Source: Edolisoma coerulescens (lineage: Eukaryota; Chordata; Aves; Passeriformes; Campephagidae). From it: a DNA stretch of 64,000 bases. A model generated the notes under the pieces. The model made no database searches, was not told where the DNA came from, and saw nothing but the letters and a program-made list of their open reading frames with translations. This document shows, in pieces, positions 26,301 to 36,100 of this stretch; position 1 is the first letter of the stretch, and each line of letters begins with the position of its first letter. Location of the stretch: assembly GCA_013397115.1 (NCBI GenBank), contig VWZW01001293.1, positions 248,001 to 312,000 of the forward strand, written 5' to 3'. Both the position numbers and the translations under genes were made by a program.

Positions 26301-29300
26301 GAATATGATCGCAAAAGAATTCAGGCTGAAACTAAGGGTGAAATCTGTGCAGTCAGGAGATGAAGATGATGATGAAGGAGGGCTCATGTGCTTATCAAAA
26401 CTGTGTGAACTCGGTACTGTTGCCAAAACAGGCCCAGAGCTGAAGCACCCCAAATATCCTGGCTCCTGTCCAGTTGTAAACCCTAGAAAACTGTCCAGCT
26501 CTTTTGAGTCTGAAAGCACATCTGGACAAAGCACCTTATTTTTCAAGGCTTCCCTTTCTTGGGTAATTACTGTTTTATCTGTCTGAAAATGCTTTTTGAA
26601 ATGTGCATGTTGTCATTCCTTGAAAAACTCCAATGCATTACAGAGAGGGAAATGTGCCCTTTTTGCCTGTGCCAGGTCACTACGGAAACATTTGATTTAC
26701 TCATTCTGATTGGCAAATTGTGTAGAACTGGATGGCCTTAAGCTCTCCTGGCTGCTGACTACCAGAGGAAGAAAACAAACCTGAATCCAAACAGGCAGTC
26801 TCAGTTACTTGTAAGCCAGAGAACCAGGTGAAACATCAATCAGTCGCTTCGCTTCAGAGCACAGAGGTTTTGCTTGCCTTGTGCATGGGGGACTCCTGTG
26901 CTTGTTGTCACAACATAACAGGAAAGAGCAGCCTCCCAAAGGATAAATTGCCCAGAAGCTCAGGGAAGGCAGGAAGAGACAATCTGAAGTTCATTCAAGT
27001 CTTGTTACTCGTTTAGAGGAAGGAAACTTGCTAATTACCAGTCCTTAAGCTGTTAGAAGGGGATATTACTTTTAAAAAATCAATTACAGCTACTGCTTAT
27101 GTGTGTGATGCTGCTTTTATGTGGGGAAGGGAGAGAAAAAACAGTGAGGAAAAATGAGAAAAACCCTCAGCCTTCGTTCATAGACGTGTGCTTAATTTCT
27201 GATGAGTGTTATTAAGGATATCATCACTACTGTTAATGTGAATAGACACCTTTAGAAGTACATCAGAAACTTCTAGCTCTCAAGTATACCTGATCTTTGC
27301 AATTCTGAATGAAATATAGAGAACTTTTACTTTTTCTTTTTGGTTCGTTCCAAGTGTGGTAAGCATATGGGCATTGTTAAAAAATACCCAGAAGTAAACT
27401 CCATGCATCCATTAGATCCAGTTAGGAATCCAGCCTGTTTTCCCCATGGAAGCATCCATTAACACAAGTCTTTCACATTCAAGGTCTATTTTTAAATAAA
27501 TGGATTCTTCTGCCCACCTCATGGGACATGTTTTGCTGGAGATGGATTTTACATCTAATTTTATATGGTAATTGGTAGAAATTCTGAGGAGTACTCCATC
27601 AAAACTAAGGAGAGGAATACAAGTACATATTTATGAATCAGTATCTTCAGCTACTAGAGAAATACTTTTTAAAGCCTTCTGTTGGTTAGAAAATATTGTC
27701 AGCTATATTAATTTCTCTCTCTCTCTCTCCAACAGCTCCACAACGTTAACCTGGCATTGGACTTGCTAGCAGAGGGAGGTCTTCTGAATTTTCCTGTGAA
27801 CTCTGAAGGTGAGTCATGACATGCAAACTTGGCTGGAATAGAATTGCTAATATCCCAGCTTAGCAAAAGTTTGGGTAATTGCAGGAAGCAGATTCTGGAA
27901 ATGACACTGACACATTTCATTATATGGCTGCCCTACAGCTCCTCATGCAGAATGAATAGTAGAGGTAATATAATTTTTTTTGAAAAATCATTATTTCTAT
28001 ACTAGAAAAGTTGGATTGTTATAAGTTTCGTAACTTTACACTAAACTTAAACTGTTTAGTAATTCAGTATTTGTTAAAGATTTAAACCAGTGACAGCTCC
28101 TAGGGAAATTAAAGCAGCTGAGCTGGAGACAAAGCTATTTTCCTGTCTCATAAAAACTTTCAGGGCATTAAAAGCAAGCTTGTTTCTGTGGGAAGATACC
28201 TTGAACAATATGTCTGGAAAATCAGAAACACTGATCACTCTATTCAAACCCAGAAGAGCGATGGGTCAGTCTCCTGAATATGAAATTCACAGGTTTTTAA
28301 CTACTTTTATGCCTGGTTCAGAGCTGGGAGCTGAATCTTGGTCTCCTTCATCTGAGTGAATGCTTCCATTACTGAATCAATGTACATGCATGCTCCTCTT
28401 TCTTTCTCCACCACAAAAACAAATAAACAAAAAAGCTCCATTTGGGCGGGTCCAATTTTCCAATTAAAATACTCCACAGAAAAATTTGGTGCCAGCTCCT
28501 GGTGGGACGAGGGATGTGGTTAATTAATGGGTGGTGCTGTGGTTGCATAGTCTGACCACTTGCAGGGCACATAATCCCATCATTCCTCTACAAGCTTGTT
28601 GCTGAACAAGGAAATCAAATCTTTATTAAAAATAGAATATTCCAGTTCTAGCTCCCTGTTAGTCATTCATGAGAGGGAGCATGTGTTGGGTACGTAACCC
28701 ATGGCATCATGGAGAGGGAAAGAGAGGATTTAGGGCTTCCTTTGCTCTTCCTTTTGTTCTCTTTTCCCACTATGCTTTGGTGATGTCGGCAGTTTGCATG
28801 CTGGGCATTCATGAATTGTGGGTTTTTTGCTGTGCTGCACAGAGCTAGGAGCCTGGAAAGCTGAAGAGCTTTTATTTATGTTAACATTAACAGAGTAATC
28901 GGTGTGGGCTCAGGTCTCCATGCTGAGATCCACCTTTTGTGTGAAAAGAGATAAATCTGTGCTTTCCTTCCTCCCCTCTGGCTATTCTGCACCGCCTCAA
29001 ACACAGAGCTGATCAGTACAAGAAATACTGGTGCCAACATCCGCGAGTCCTTTAGCTTCACTGGGGACATCCTCAGCTAGTGAGTGAATTCAATATGATT
29101 TAGGGGTCCTTGCTACAGCTACCCTATTTAGACTCTTCAAGGATCTCATTTTACTGGTGTTTCTTTGTTAGTCTTTCTCCCAGTGATTTACAGCACTGTA
29201 AGAACAGTAAACCCTCTGAATCCATTACCCACTTCCTCTGCAATTTTTAAATACAAGAGCAGTTTATATAGCCAAGAAGAAAGAAGCTGAAAACTAAATG

Positions 29301-29821
29301 AAAAAAACAAACAAACAAAAAACAACACAGCCAATGGCAGGAAAACATGTTGGAAATACTACAACAAAAAAATAAAGTGTCAGGTAATTCCAACATGATT
29401 CCTGACATAGAATAATAATAAAACACCTCAAGATTAAGCCCTATTAAATTATTTCCTCTGTTCTTTGCTAGTGAATAATTATTTCTTACTCTGCATTATC
29501 TGCCCTTGTCTTCCAGCAAGGGAGTGCAGAAAAAGTCCCTTTTCCTCAAGTTAATTTAATAAATTATCAGTTTCTACCTCTGTAGCTCCTATTTTGCTTC
29601 CTGTCGCAATTCGATTGTCCAAGTTCACGTTATAATTGGGGAAAGGTGGGAGATTGTTTTGGCAGGTGCAGTCTCATCCTGCTCCAGGGATTGCTAATAC
29701 TTCCCATCTGGTTCTGTTGTCTCTGGTTTGTGTATCCACAGATATTGTGAACGGTGATGTGAAGGCTGTAATGCGGGTTCTGTATTGCTTGTATTCCAAA
29801 TACGGGACCAAAGAAGCATGA
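14223..29821 (+). CDS. PARVG: PARVG (gamma-parvin), complete coding region in 12 exons
   Basis: Gamma-parvin is the blood-cell member of the parvin family; it binds integrin-linked kinase in the ILK-PINCH-parvin complex and links integrins to the actin cytoskeleton. Coding exons: 14223-14301, 14806-14870, 17677-17779, 18686-18826, 19231-19346, 20175-20230, 21118-21140, 23080-23141, 23246-23314, 24164-24265, 27736-27808 and 29742-29821. All have AG acceptors and GT donors, and the phases join without a stop to give 969 nt and 322 residues, against 331 in human. CH1 spans about residues 42-150, with DGLVLHHLL at 74-82 and KDLLSTLHLLVAIAK in its last helices. The linker is about 165-205. CH2 spans about 207-316, with FDELF near its start, SDGVILLLLIGQLEGYF at 240-256 and RVLYCLYSKY at 308-317. 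The N-terminal 40 residues are short and polar, typical of gamma rather than alpha or beta. The ATG has A at -3 and G at +4. The exon model is inferred without transcripts but is internally consistent. Confidence 0.95.
14806..14870 (+). CDS. PARVG: PARVG coding exon 2
   Basis: It encodes the end of Gly27 through residue 48, with KLIKPTSSNN and then KLEELKL leading into CH1. The acceptor is CCATAG. The donor, ACTG followed by GTACCA, is weak. The corresponding human segment is KYLPPTSRKDPKFEELQK. Confidence 0.9.
14871..17676 (+). other. PARVG: PARVG intron 2
   Basis: This is a 2.8-kb intron. No exon, RNA gene or recognised repeat is seen. The frames between 16206 and 16963 overlap one another in different phases and look like chance. 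Confidence 0.8.
17677..17779 (+). CDS. PARVG: PARVG coding exon 3 (CH1)
   Basis: It encodes residues 49-82: FLTEWINRTLKEEH, then IVVKSLEEDLYDGLVLHHLL, the first helices of CH1. The acceptor is TCCTCTGCAG and the donor CTGG/GTGAGC. It aligns with human VLMEWINATLLPEH. Intron 3 (17780-18685) contains a poly-A run with an unresolved base at 18156. Confidence 0.95.
18141..18156. repeat. Poly-A run with an unresolved base (N)
   Basis: About 15 A are followed by N at 18156 inside PARVG intron 3. The N most likely marks a sequencing or assembly stop at the homopolymer. No coding effect. Confidence 0.85.
18686..18826 (+). CDS. PARVG: PARVG coding exon 4 (CH1)
   Basis: It encodes Glu83 (split) through residue 129, plus the first base of Ser130. 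The peptide includes LKLDVDKIALTEKKQRQKLT and ends in QLKWSVE, matching human QAKWSVE. The acceptor is GTAAAAG and the donor GAAT/GTAGGT. Intron 4 (18827-19230) shows nothing notable. Confidence 0.95.
19231..19346 (+). CDS. PARVG: PARVG coding exon 5 (end of CH1)
   Basis: It encodes Ser130 (split) through Glu168: AKDLLSTLHLLVAIAKHFEP and NVQVETITIE. These are nearly identical to the human last CH1 helices (KDLLSTLHLLVALAKRF). The acceptor is CTCAATAG and the donor GAG/GTATTT. Intron 5 (19347-20174) holds no recognised feature. Confidence 0.96.
20175..20230 (+). CDS. PARVG: PARVG coding exon 6 (inter-CH linker)
   Basis: It encodes residues 169-186 (GLKTSNAVEYITEN) and two bases of Lys187. It aligns with human GLKSEKLVEQLTEYS. 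The acceptor is TTTCAACAG and the donor ACAA/GTAAGA. Intron 6 (20231-21117) shows nothing beyond AT-rich sequence. Confidence 0.9.
21118..21140 (+). CDS. PARVG: PARVG coding exon 7 (23-nt microexon)
   Basis: It encodes the end of Lys187, ENIEAQS (188-194) and the first base of Lys195. It is preceded by TTGCACTTCTAG and followed by a strong donor, GTAAGT. Exon 6 ends in phase 2 and exon 8 begins needing one prior base, so a 23-nt exon here is exactly what restores the frame. Other parvins also have a short linker exon at this place. It is the least directly conserved exon because the linker evolves fast. Confidence 0.8.
21141..23079 (+). other. PARVG: PARVG intron 7
   Basis: This is a 1.9-kb intron. 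It contains a purine-rich low-complexity tract, A with scattered G, at about 21936-21987. No exon or transposon is recognised. Confidence 0.8.
21936..21987. repeat. A-rich/GA-rich low-complexity tract
   Basis: A-runs interrupted by single G and GAAG units extend for about 50 bases within PARVG intron 7. It is simple sequence with no coding meaning. Confidence 0.8.
23080..23141 (+). CDS. PARVG: PARVG coding exon 8 (start of CH2)
   Basis: It encodes Lys195 (split) to Lys215: DDAFDELFSCAPDKLDAVKK. Human has DVFDELFKLAPEKVNAVKE. The acceptor is TTGATACAG and the donor AAG/GTAATT. Intron 8 is only 104 bases. Confidence 0.95.
23246..23314 (+). CDS. PARVG: PARVG coding exon 9 (CH2)
   Basis: It encodes residues 216-238 (LLQFVTQHVGKLGLNVKDIE and SQ) in phase 0 at both ends. 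The acceptor follows a long pyrimidine tract ending in TTTAG; the donor is CAG/GTAGTG. It aligns with human NFVNQKLDRLGLSVQNLDTQ. Intron 9 (23315-24163) has no recognised feature. Confidence 0.95.
24164..24265 (+). CDS. PARVG: PARVG coding exon 10 (CH2 core)
   Basis: It encodes residues 239-272, with SDGVILLLLIGQLEGYF and FFLTPAS. This is the most conserved CH2 segment in parvins and lies near the ILK- and paxillin-binding surface. Two AGs occur close together: TCTAG before 24164 is used because it keeps the FSDG start, while TTTTCAG seven bases later would shift the frame. The donor is ATG/GTAGGT. Confidence 0.96.
24266..27735 (+). other. PARVG: PARVG intron 10
   Basis: This is the longest intron at 3.5 kb. 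The 173-codon open frame at 26065-26586 is the longest in it, but it has no family resemblance and no splice context. A (TC)n tract ends right at the exon 11 acceptor. No transposon is recognised. Confidence 0.8.
27714..27729 (+). repeat. (TC)8 microsatellite forming the exon 11 pyrimidine tract
   Basis: A pure CT dinucleotide run lies immediately before CCAACAG, the acceptor of PARVG exon 11. It serves as the polypyrimidine tract and, as a microsatellite, is expected to vary in length. Confidence 0.85.
27736..27808 (+). CDS. PARVG: PARVG coding exon 11 (CH2)
   Basis: It encodes residues 273-296 (LHNVNLALDLLAEGGLLNFP and VNSE) and the first base of Asp297. Human has LHNVTLALELLKDEGLLSCP. The acceptor is CCAACAG and the donor GAAG/GTGAGT, a strong site. 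Confidence 0.96.
27809..29741 (+). other. PARVG: PARVG intron 11
   Basis: This 1.9-kb intron has an AT-rich stretch with A/C-rich simple sequence near 29295-29330. No exon or transposon is recognised. Confidence 0.8.
29742..29821 (+). CDS. PARVG: PARVG terminal coding exon 12
   Basis: It encodes Asp297 (split), IVNGDVKAVMRVLYCLYSKY and GTKEA, then TGA at 29819-29821. The acceptor is TATCCACAG. It aligns with human DIVNKDAKSTLRVLYGLFCKH. The bird protein stops a few residues after the conserved helix, so it lacks the extra C-terminal tail of human gamma-parvin; this accounts for most of the length difference. Confidence 0.96.
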
Positions 29822-30150
29822 AGAACAAGGCCAAGAGCTTGAGCTGCTTTTTTTTTTGTTTGTTTGTTTGTTTCCCTAGCAGGCCTTGGTGTGATTTTTG
29901 GATTCCCAGCTCTGTTTGCCACTGTTTCTGGGCATGCACTGGTGTTTGACACTCGCTGTGTTAATATTGTACAGCAAATACTGTGTTCATGCAAGGTTTC
30001 ACATGCACAGCCTGAGCAACTGTAGATGTGTGTCCATGGCCAGTGTCCTGTGTAATTCTGGGGCTGTAGCTCTTGTTCCAGACCCTGCCTTCTGCTTTCT
30101 CTGAGCACCCCCAATGCTGCAAAGAAATTAAATGTGTGTTTATTCTGGGC
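29822..30150 (+). other. PARVG: PARVG 3' UTR (inferred)
   Basis: This runs from the stop to the inferred cleavage region past ATTAAA. It contains a T-run followed by about four GTTT units (29848-29873), which would be U-rich in the mRNA. The 3' limit is inferred. Confidence 0.6.
30127..30132 (+). terminator. Poly(A) signal ATTAAA for PARVG
   Basis: ATTAAA, the second most common poly(A) hexamer, lies 306 bases past the stop codon and is followed by a GT/T-rich stretch. No AATAAA is seen between the stop and this site. Confidence 0.6.
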
Positions 30151-33100
30151 TCTGCGTTCTTTACTTCTGAAGGTGAATTTGAAAGTTGTTGCATCCTTCC
30201 CATTTTCCTGCTTCGGGAAGTCATTTGGGAAACTAGACAGGAGAAAGACCCTCCTGAGTGGGAAGGTTGAGACACACTTGAAGCTCAAAACCCTCTTTAG
30301 AGAGGTGGCCAGTGGCTGTCAGACAAGAGGATATGGATTGGACACCAAATGAAGACGTAGCAAAAATGAAATCTGAACTTATCAAGGGTTTGATAAACGT
30401 TTCAGTGCTCATTTGCTCGAATATGGAGAAGGCACTCAGCACAACATGCTGGTGTGAGACTGTGCAGGAACAGGGTGGAAAAGATGCCCTTATTTCCTTG
30501 CTAAGCCAGTGTCAAACCATGCCCAGCTCCAGGTGCAGGCCTGACACAAACTTTGGCTAGCAGGGATGTCGATCCCTGTGTCAAATATGTTGTGAGAGGC
30601 AGTCGCATGTCTGCACTTTGTCTGCAGTAAGAGGTGGGCAGATGCTGGCTGGGCTCTGCAGCTGGTGGAGGTAGAGGCCACCACAGGTGGGAGCAGTGAA
30701 TTCAGCTTCCCACCACCTCTGGCAGCGGAGTCATCTCAAACTCCTCAGGCTGTCCCAGCTGAATTTGTCCAGCCTCCATCCCCAGCCTCCCAGCAGTTCC
30801 CTCTGGATGCATCAAGGTAGCCACAATTTATTAACAGTCACCCTTGGTCTTTCTTGGGGGATTTAAATCAGAACTCCTTTCAAAACCTCCATCTACTCCC
30901 TCGACCTTAAACTTATGTCATGTTGCATAAAACTAGAGATATAATTAGGAAAAAAAGAAAAAGTTTCCGTATTTTTTTTTACTTCCATCTAAACGGATTT
31001 AATTTCCTGCCGTCGGTAGCGCTGACATTTGATCTCTGCTCTGATCCTCCATCTGCGTGTTAACGGGGAAGCAGAGCTCGCCGAGTGCCAGTGCTGACAT
31101 TTACAGAGGAGAATTTGTTGTGTCTGCCTCTGGACCACACAGCCCAGGAAGATCCTTAGATAGCAATGCTGGTAAGTCTTTTGAAAATGGTAATATTGCA
31201 CAGCTGCTGGGGGACGGAGCTGTGCAAACCGCCCTGAGACCAATCCCTTCTGCACCAAGAATTAGCTCAGGACATTTTTACAGAGAAAAATACAATGTGT
31301 GGTGCCAGCGAGCTACCAAGATCACTTGATTCCCCAGCAAAAGTTAGTTGTGTGTGCTGTTCTGGACAGTTTAAGTAAAGAACACTCGGTTCTTTCATTT
31401 GCAAGTCCCCATAGGCACCTTGCTAGATTCCTTAATGGGCTTCCAGGAATCAGCTGGAGGATCTGAGCAGTTTGTTCTTGCTTCACAGAATTTTAGGTTG
31501 CTGTAACACTGCACGTAGAGCATGCATTCGTTGTAGAATGAACTGTTATTGAGCAGATAAACCCGGGATGTGGCTTGTGGAGAGCAGGGGTGAGGGGGCA
31601 GTAATTTGGTAGCGGAGTGGCCTTTTCCTCCCAGGAAGCCATCCTGAATCTCTTGCCCTGTGCTGGTGGTCAGAAATCAGTTCCAGCATATGGCTCCAGG
31701 CATATGACCTGGGCTAGGAAAAAGCCACCAGTGCTGGGAGGATTAGCTGGTGCTGCCCTGGTTAGATGGTTATTATTGCTCAAGGAAATTGCTGGATTTT
31801 TCTCTGTGTGCTCTGAGTTTTGTGTTCCACTCTTCTGGTATAAATAAATCCAGTGCTTGTACTTCCGGCAGGGGAAGTCTAGGTCTTGATATTTAATAAA
31901 AGAAAGGGTCATATTCCCTCTCCAACACCAGCTTGCCTAAACCTGTTATAAACAAGTCATTATTTTGAAAACATACAGGGAAAAAAAGATGGTTAATGTG
32001 CTTGAATCAAAAACATGGTGAGACCAAAAATTAATGTTTTAATCTGCTTTTTATGCTGAGAGCCAATTTATTATACACTGGATGTGTCTGAACACTTTGA
32101 TGAAGAGTCTGCATTTGATTCCTAACACATCATGTGGATTTTTACTAATCCATCATGCAGACACCCACTCTGTAAATTGATGTAGGATACAAGTGCACTG
32201 TTTACATTTGAGACGTAGCCACAGTCTTGGCACAGTTTTAATAACAAATATAAAGTGACAGAGCTAAAAAGAATGTTCCAACACCTGGTTTAGTGGAAGG
32301 TGTCCCTGCCCACAGCAGGGCTGTGGGAACTGGTTGATCTTTAAAGTCCCTTCCAAAGCCCTACAGCAGCTTCTGCAGCTTTCCCTGTCCCAGGTAAGTG
32401 GCACGGTGCCTTTGGGTCATGGCAGTAGTCGAGAAGTGGAACAGATCTGAAGGGTTCCCAGCTCCTGCTTGCTGTCATCTTTCTGTCCTCCAGTCTTTCC
32501 AAAATGCCCAGACTCATCCATTAAAAGACATGTTTCTGGGGGTGGAGTGGCAGGGCTGTGTGGAGAGGAGTGAGGGTGGAAGGGGTAGAGTTACCAGGGG
32601 GATTTTCGGGGAATGCAGGTGCACAGAAGTTTTCATTAACAGCATCAAGCCACTGACTGAGATTGGTGCTGCCTGTAAAGGCTGAGAAAGGGAACTGGAG
32701 AGCTGTCCCTGCTGTCAAACCCCCTTCACCTCCTTGGGAGCTAGTCGTGTCAGGATTACACTGACATTTTTGTCACCCGCACATCATGTGGCTGCAGCCC
32801 TGGAGCCAGGCCCTTGCTGCTGTGCAGTGGGGCAGGGGAACTCCAGATGGAAAATGCTGCCAGCCTCCACCTGCTTGATGGGTGGGAGTTCTTAGTGTTT
32901 ATCCTTTCCTTCCTTCTCATTTCCCCCCTCCCTTGTTCTTTTCCAAGGGTTTCTATTGTGTTGCTTCTTGCAGGGAGCCGTCCCCACTGTGGCTTCTGTA
33001 AGTCTCTTTAACAATTAGGCTTTCAAACCATGAAAGCAGCTCATTCAGATTCTTCCTCCCCATGAGCTGTGTTTGTGTCTGTATGAAGGGACCTTCCTGT

Positions 33101-36100
33101 TCTTTCTCTTCCAAGCTGCTAATATTTCCCCAAAGAATAAAAGCCATTGTCAGTTTTTCCACAAGTGATTTTTTTTTTCCTTAGTCAATTAATATTTTAA
33201 TAAAGACTAGATGAAAGTGTTACTTGGGAGGAAACAAATTAGTGTGTATGAGCCTTTCTGCTCGCTGTGGAGATGGATGGGTTTCCTCTGCCATTCAAAA
33301 TTTTCTAGGATGGTGAGACTGTGAACAGGGTGTAAAGACTGAGGTGTGGAGAGATGAGTTTTGAGACAAGTGATAATGAAATCAAGTACTGAAGACTGGC
33401 ACATCTCTGCTGTCCCATCTTCTCCATCAACCAACTGTACTTTCTAGAACTTAAAAATGAGGAAAAAAACCCCAAACACAATAAACCACCTCTGGGGTTT
33501 TTGCATTTTGATTTGAACAAAGTGCATCAGGGTACCTTTGCCATTCACTTCTCCCCTTGCTTTTCTAAGCTTTTTCTCCCATGTCATTCCTTTACAACCA
33601 GAGCCCCCTACGTCATTCTGCTCCAGCCACTGGCTAAAATTGAAGTTACTAAGGATTTTTTCCATTGATGCCCTTTCTCAGGCTTCATGTAATGCATTTC
33701 ACACACCTCAGCAAGGAGCCAATAAAATAATATGGAATAGCAGCTAAATATTAGAGGAGAATGGAGGAGCTTGGTCAGACACTGATTAGTTTTATCTGTA
33801 GAACCGTAACTGGATACTTAGATGGGAGCTTCCTAAATCTGCTGTCATGAAATGCTGGGGAATTGCTGTCAGGGTGCTTCATGCTGTTCCTGTGCTGTAT
33901 TCCAGGTGCCATGGGGATTTACCTGCTCCACAGAGCTGCAGTCTGCACCGAGCTCATCCTTGGGCTGCAGGGAGCACAACCCCCATGGCAATGGGCTGCT
34001 TCAGTTTCCTTTGGGGAGTGGAGCCCAGCTACAGAGTTGTGCCCATGCTGGTAAATGGGAAGTTGAAATATAAGATCTGAAATGCCAGTGGTACAATGAA
34101 AATATGTTCTTTTTCCTTTGTTTTTCCTTTTTTAATTTTTTTTTTTCCTGATGGAAAGTCCAGGGAGGTGATGAGGTCTGGTTTGTCACTGGGGTTAGAT
34201 GTCTTTCAAGACCACCTGTCACATAATCCATTTTCCAGTCTCAAGAGAACACAGTAAATATTCGAAAGTCTGTAAACGCAGCACTAGTCAGGCTTTCAAG
34301 GATCAAAAGCCAGGAAAAATGAAATGCACAGTGTAAAAAAGCCACAAGTACCAAAGTAGTTCTTGTTGTGGATGTTTTTACTAGAAATACTATTGCAGGT
34401 ATGTGATCTGACCCTAAACACATCTAAAGAACACAATTCTGTTATAAAATAGGAAAAATGCTGGATGGTTTGGGCCACATTAAGTTATGATAGTGTCATA
34501 GTAAGATAAAGACTCCTAGTGCAGTCAGATATTTGTATTTTGTCAGGTATTCTGTAGACACAGCAACTAAAATTATGGAATAAACCTCAATCTACAGCTT
34601 CATTCTAGCATCCAATTTTTCTATGTGTGCTTCCCCCTACATATTTCAGTATTTTGGCATTCTGACTCCTTGTCCACCCCAATTTTCCTCCTTTTTGTGC
34701 CCCTCCTTGTGCTGCTGACACAGGTGGCCCAACAGCTCCTTCCCCTCTCCATGCTCAGAGCTGCCAAGGTGTCAGTGAGAAGGTGTCTGGTAGAGAAGCC
34801 CTATTTGGAATGCAAAAAAGCTGTGTAAAAAACTCTGGAAACACCAGCTGGCTGCTGTGTATAAGAATTTAAAATGTTTCTCGGTGGTGCAAGAAGAATT
34901 TCTCTATCCTTCCTCCAACATTAAAAAAATATCAAAGACAGCAGATAACATTTTGACTGAGCCAGTGTGTTAGGGATGCAGAGGTACAGCCAGATCCAGT
35001 AATGAGCTAATTTTCCTTCCCCCTTTTACCTTTTGATGCAAGGCAGCTGGGATATGTGTGTCTGTCTGTGTGTAGTTTTCCTGGCAGTGTTTCCTTTTTG
35101 GCAGGAAAATACTGAGTAGGGAGGGTTTGAAATTTTCGGAGTGTTTGAGAACTCCAGCAGGTCAGCTTCCTCTGGTGCAGTTGTCACATCCTGGGATTCT
35201 TTTGCGGTTGTCCAGGGGATTTCTGGATGCCCACTGGTAGGAATTTTGTGTGCAGCAGTGTAGCTTCTCCTGGGTGTGTCAGGTTGGCAGTGCACAGGTG
35301 GAAATAGGCTGGGGAAAGGGATTTTCCTGCATCTCGGACACGAAGCCAAGAGGGCAAGAGCTGTTGACAGAATTTCTTGTAGGGGATCCCCACTGTGGAA
35401 ATGTTGACTCTGGCTCGCTGCTAAGTTTAGAACCATGTAAAACACGTACCCTGCACTTTATGCAGAGCAGATGGTCCAACAGGCTTTACTGGTTGCAGTG
35501 TGTCAAATAACAGATTGTCTAGAAAAGTTTGCTTGCTTTTGGCAGACAATTTAATTCAGCTCATAGCGTGTTACCGAAGTTCACTGTGCATCTCTGCAGA
35601 AGTGGGCAGCTAACACATTTTGTGTCATCTGCTATACCAAAAGTTTTTTAAATAATAAAAAAAAATAAAGTAGAAGTTGTGTCCCTACTTGTTCTCTTGA
35701 GCGGAGGTGGGAAAAGGCAGCTCCAGTGTGTGAGTAGAAAAAGCAATGTGAAATCCAGAAAATTGATTCATATTCCAAAGCCACAATCTCCTTCCAGCTG
35801 GTACAACATTTTTTTTTCATTCTCTTTTAATATGCCCTTTGAAATAATTCCTCCCTTTGTTTTAGAATTAGGAAAACAAAAATCTCAGGCTTTATTGCAA
35901 AAAAACCCAAAAATAGATTCTGCAAACTTTTAACATCTACGCAGAGTAGGCTATTAGGTGTGGTACCAGCTGTCACCAGGTTCAATAAACCCAAGTAGTG
36001 TTTAATAAGAAGTGAGCATATGCAAACATGAATGTTAAAGTACTGATAAAGCTACCAGCTTGATCATATTAAGGATGGTCATCTTGTGAAGGGATCCTTG

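Noticed and set aside
26065..26586. 173-codon frame inside PARVG intron 10
   Set aside because: Low-complexity Asp/Glu stretch and no family resemblance; lies between well-supported exons 10 and 11 whose phases already match.
29674..30288. 204-codon open frame on the minus strand opposite the PARVG last exon and 3' UTR
   Set aside because: It is antisense to a conserved exon, has no recognisable domain and composition typical of chance frames.
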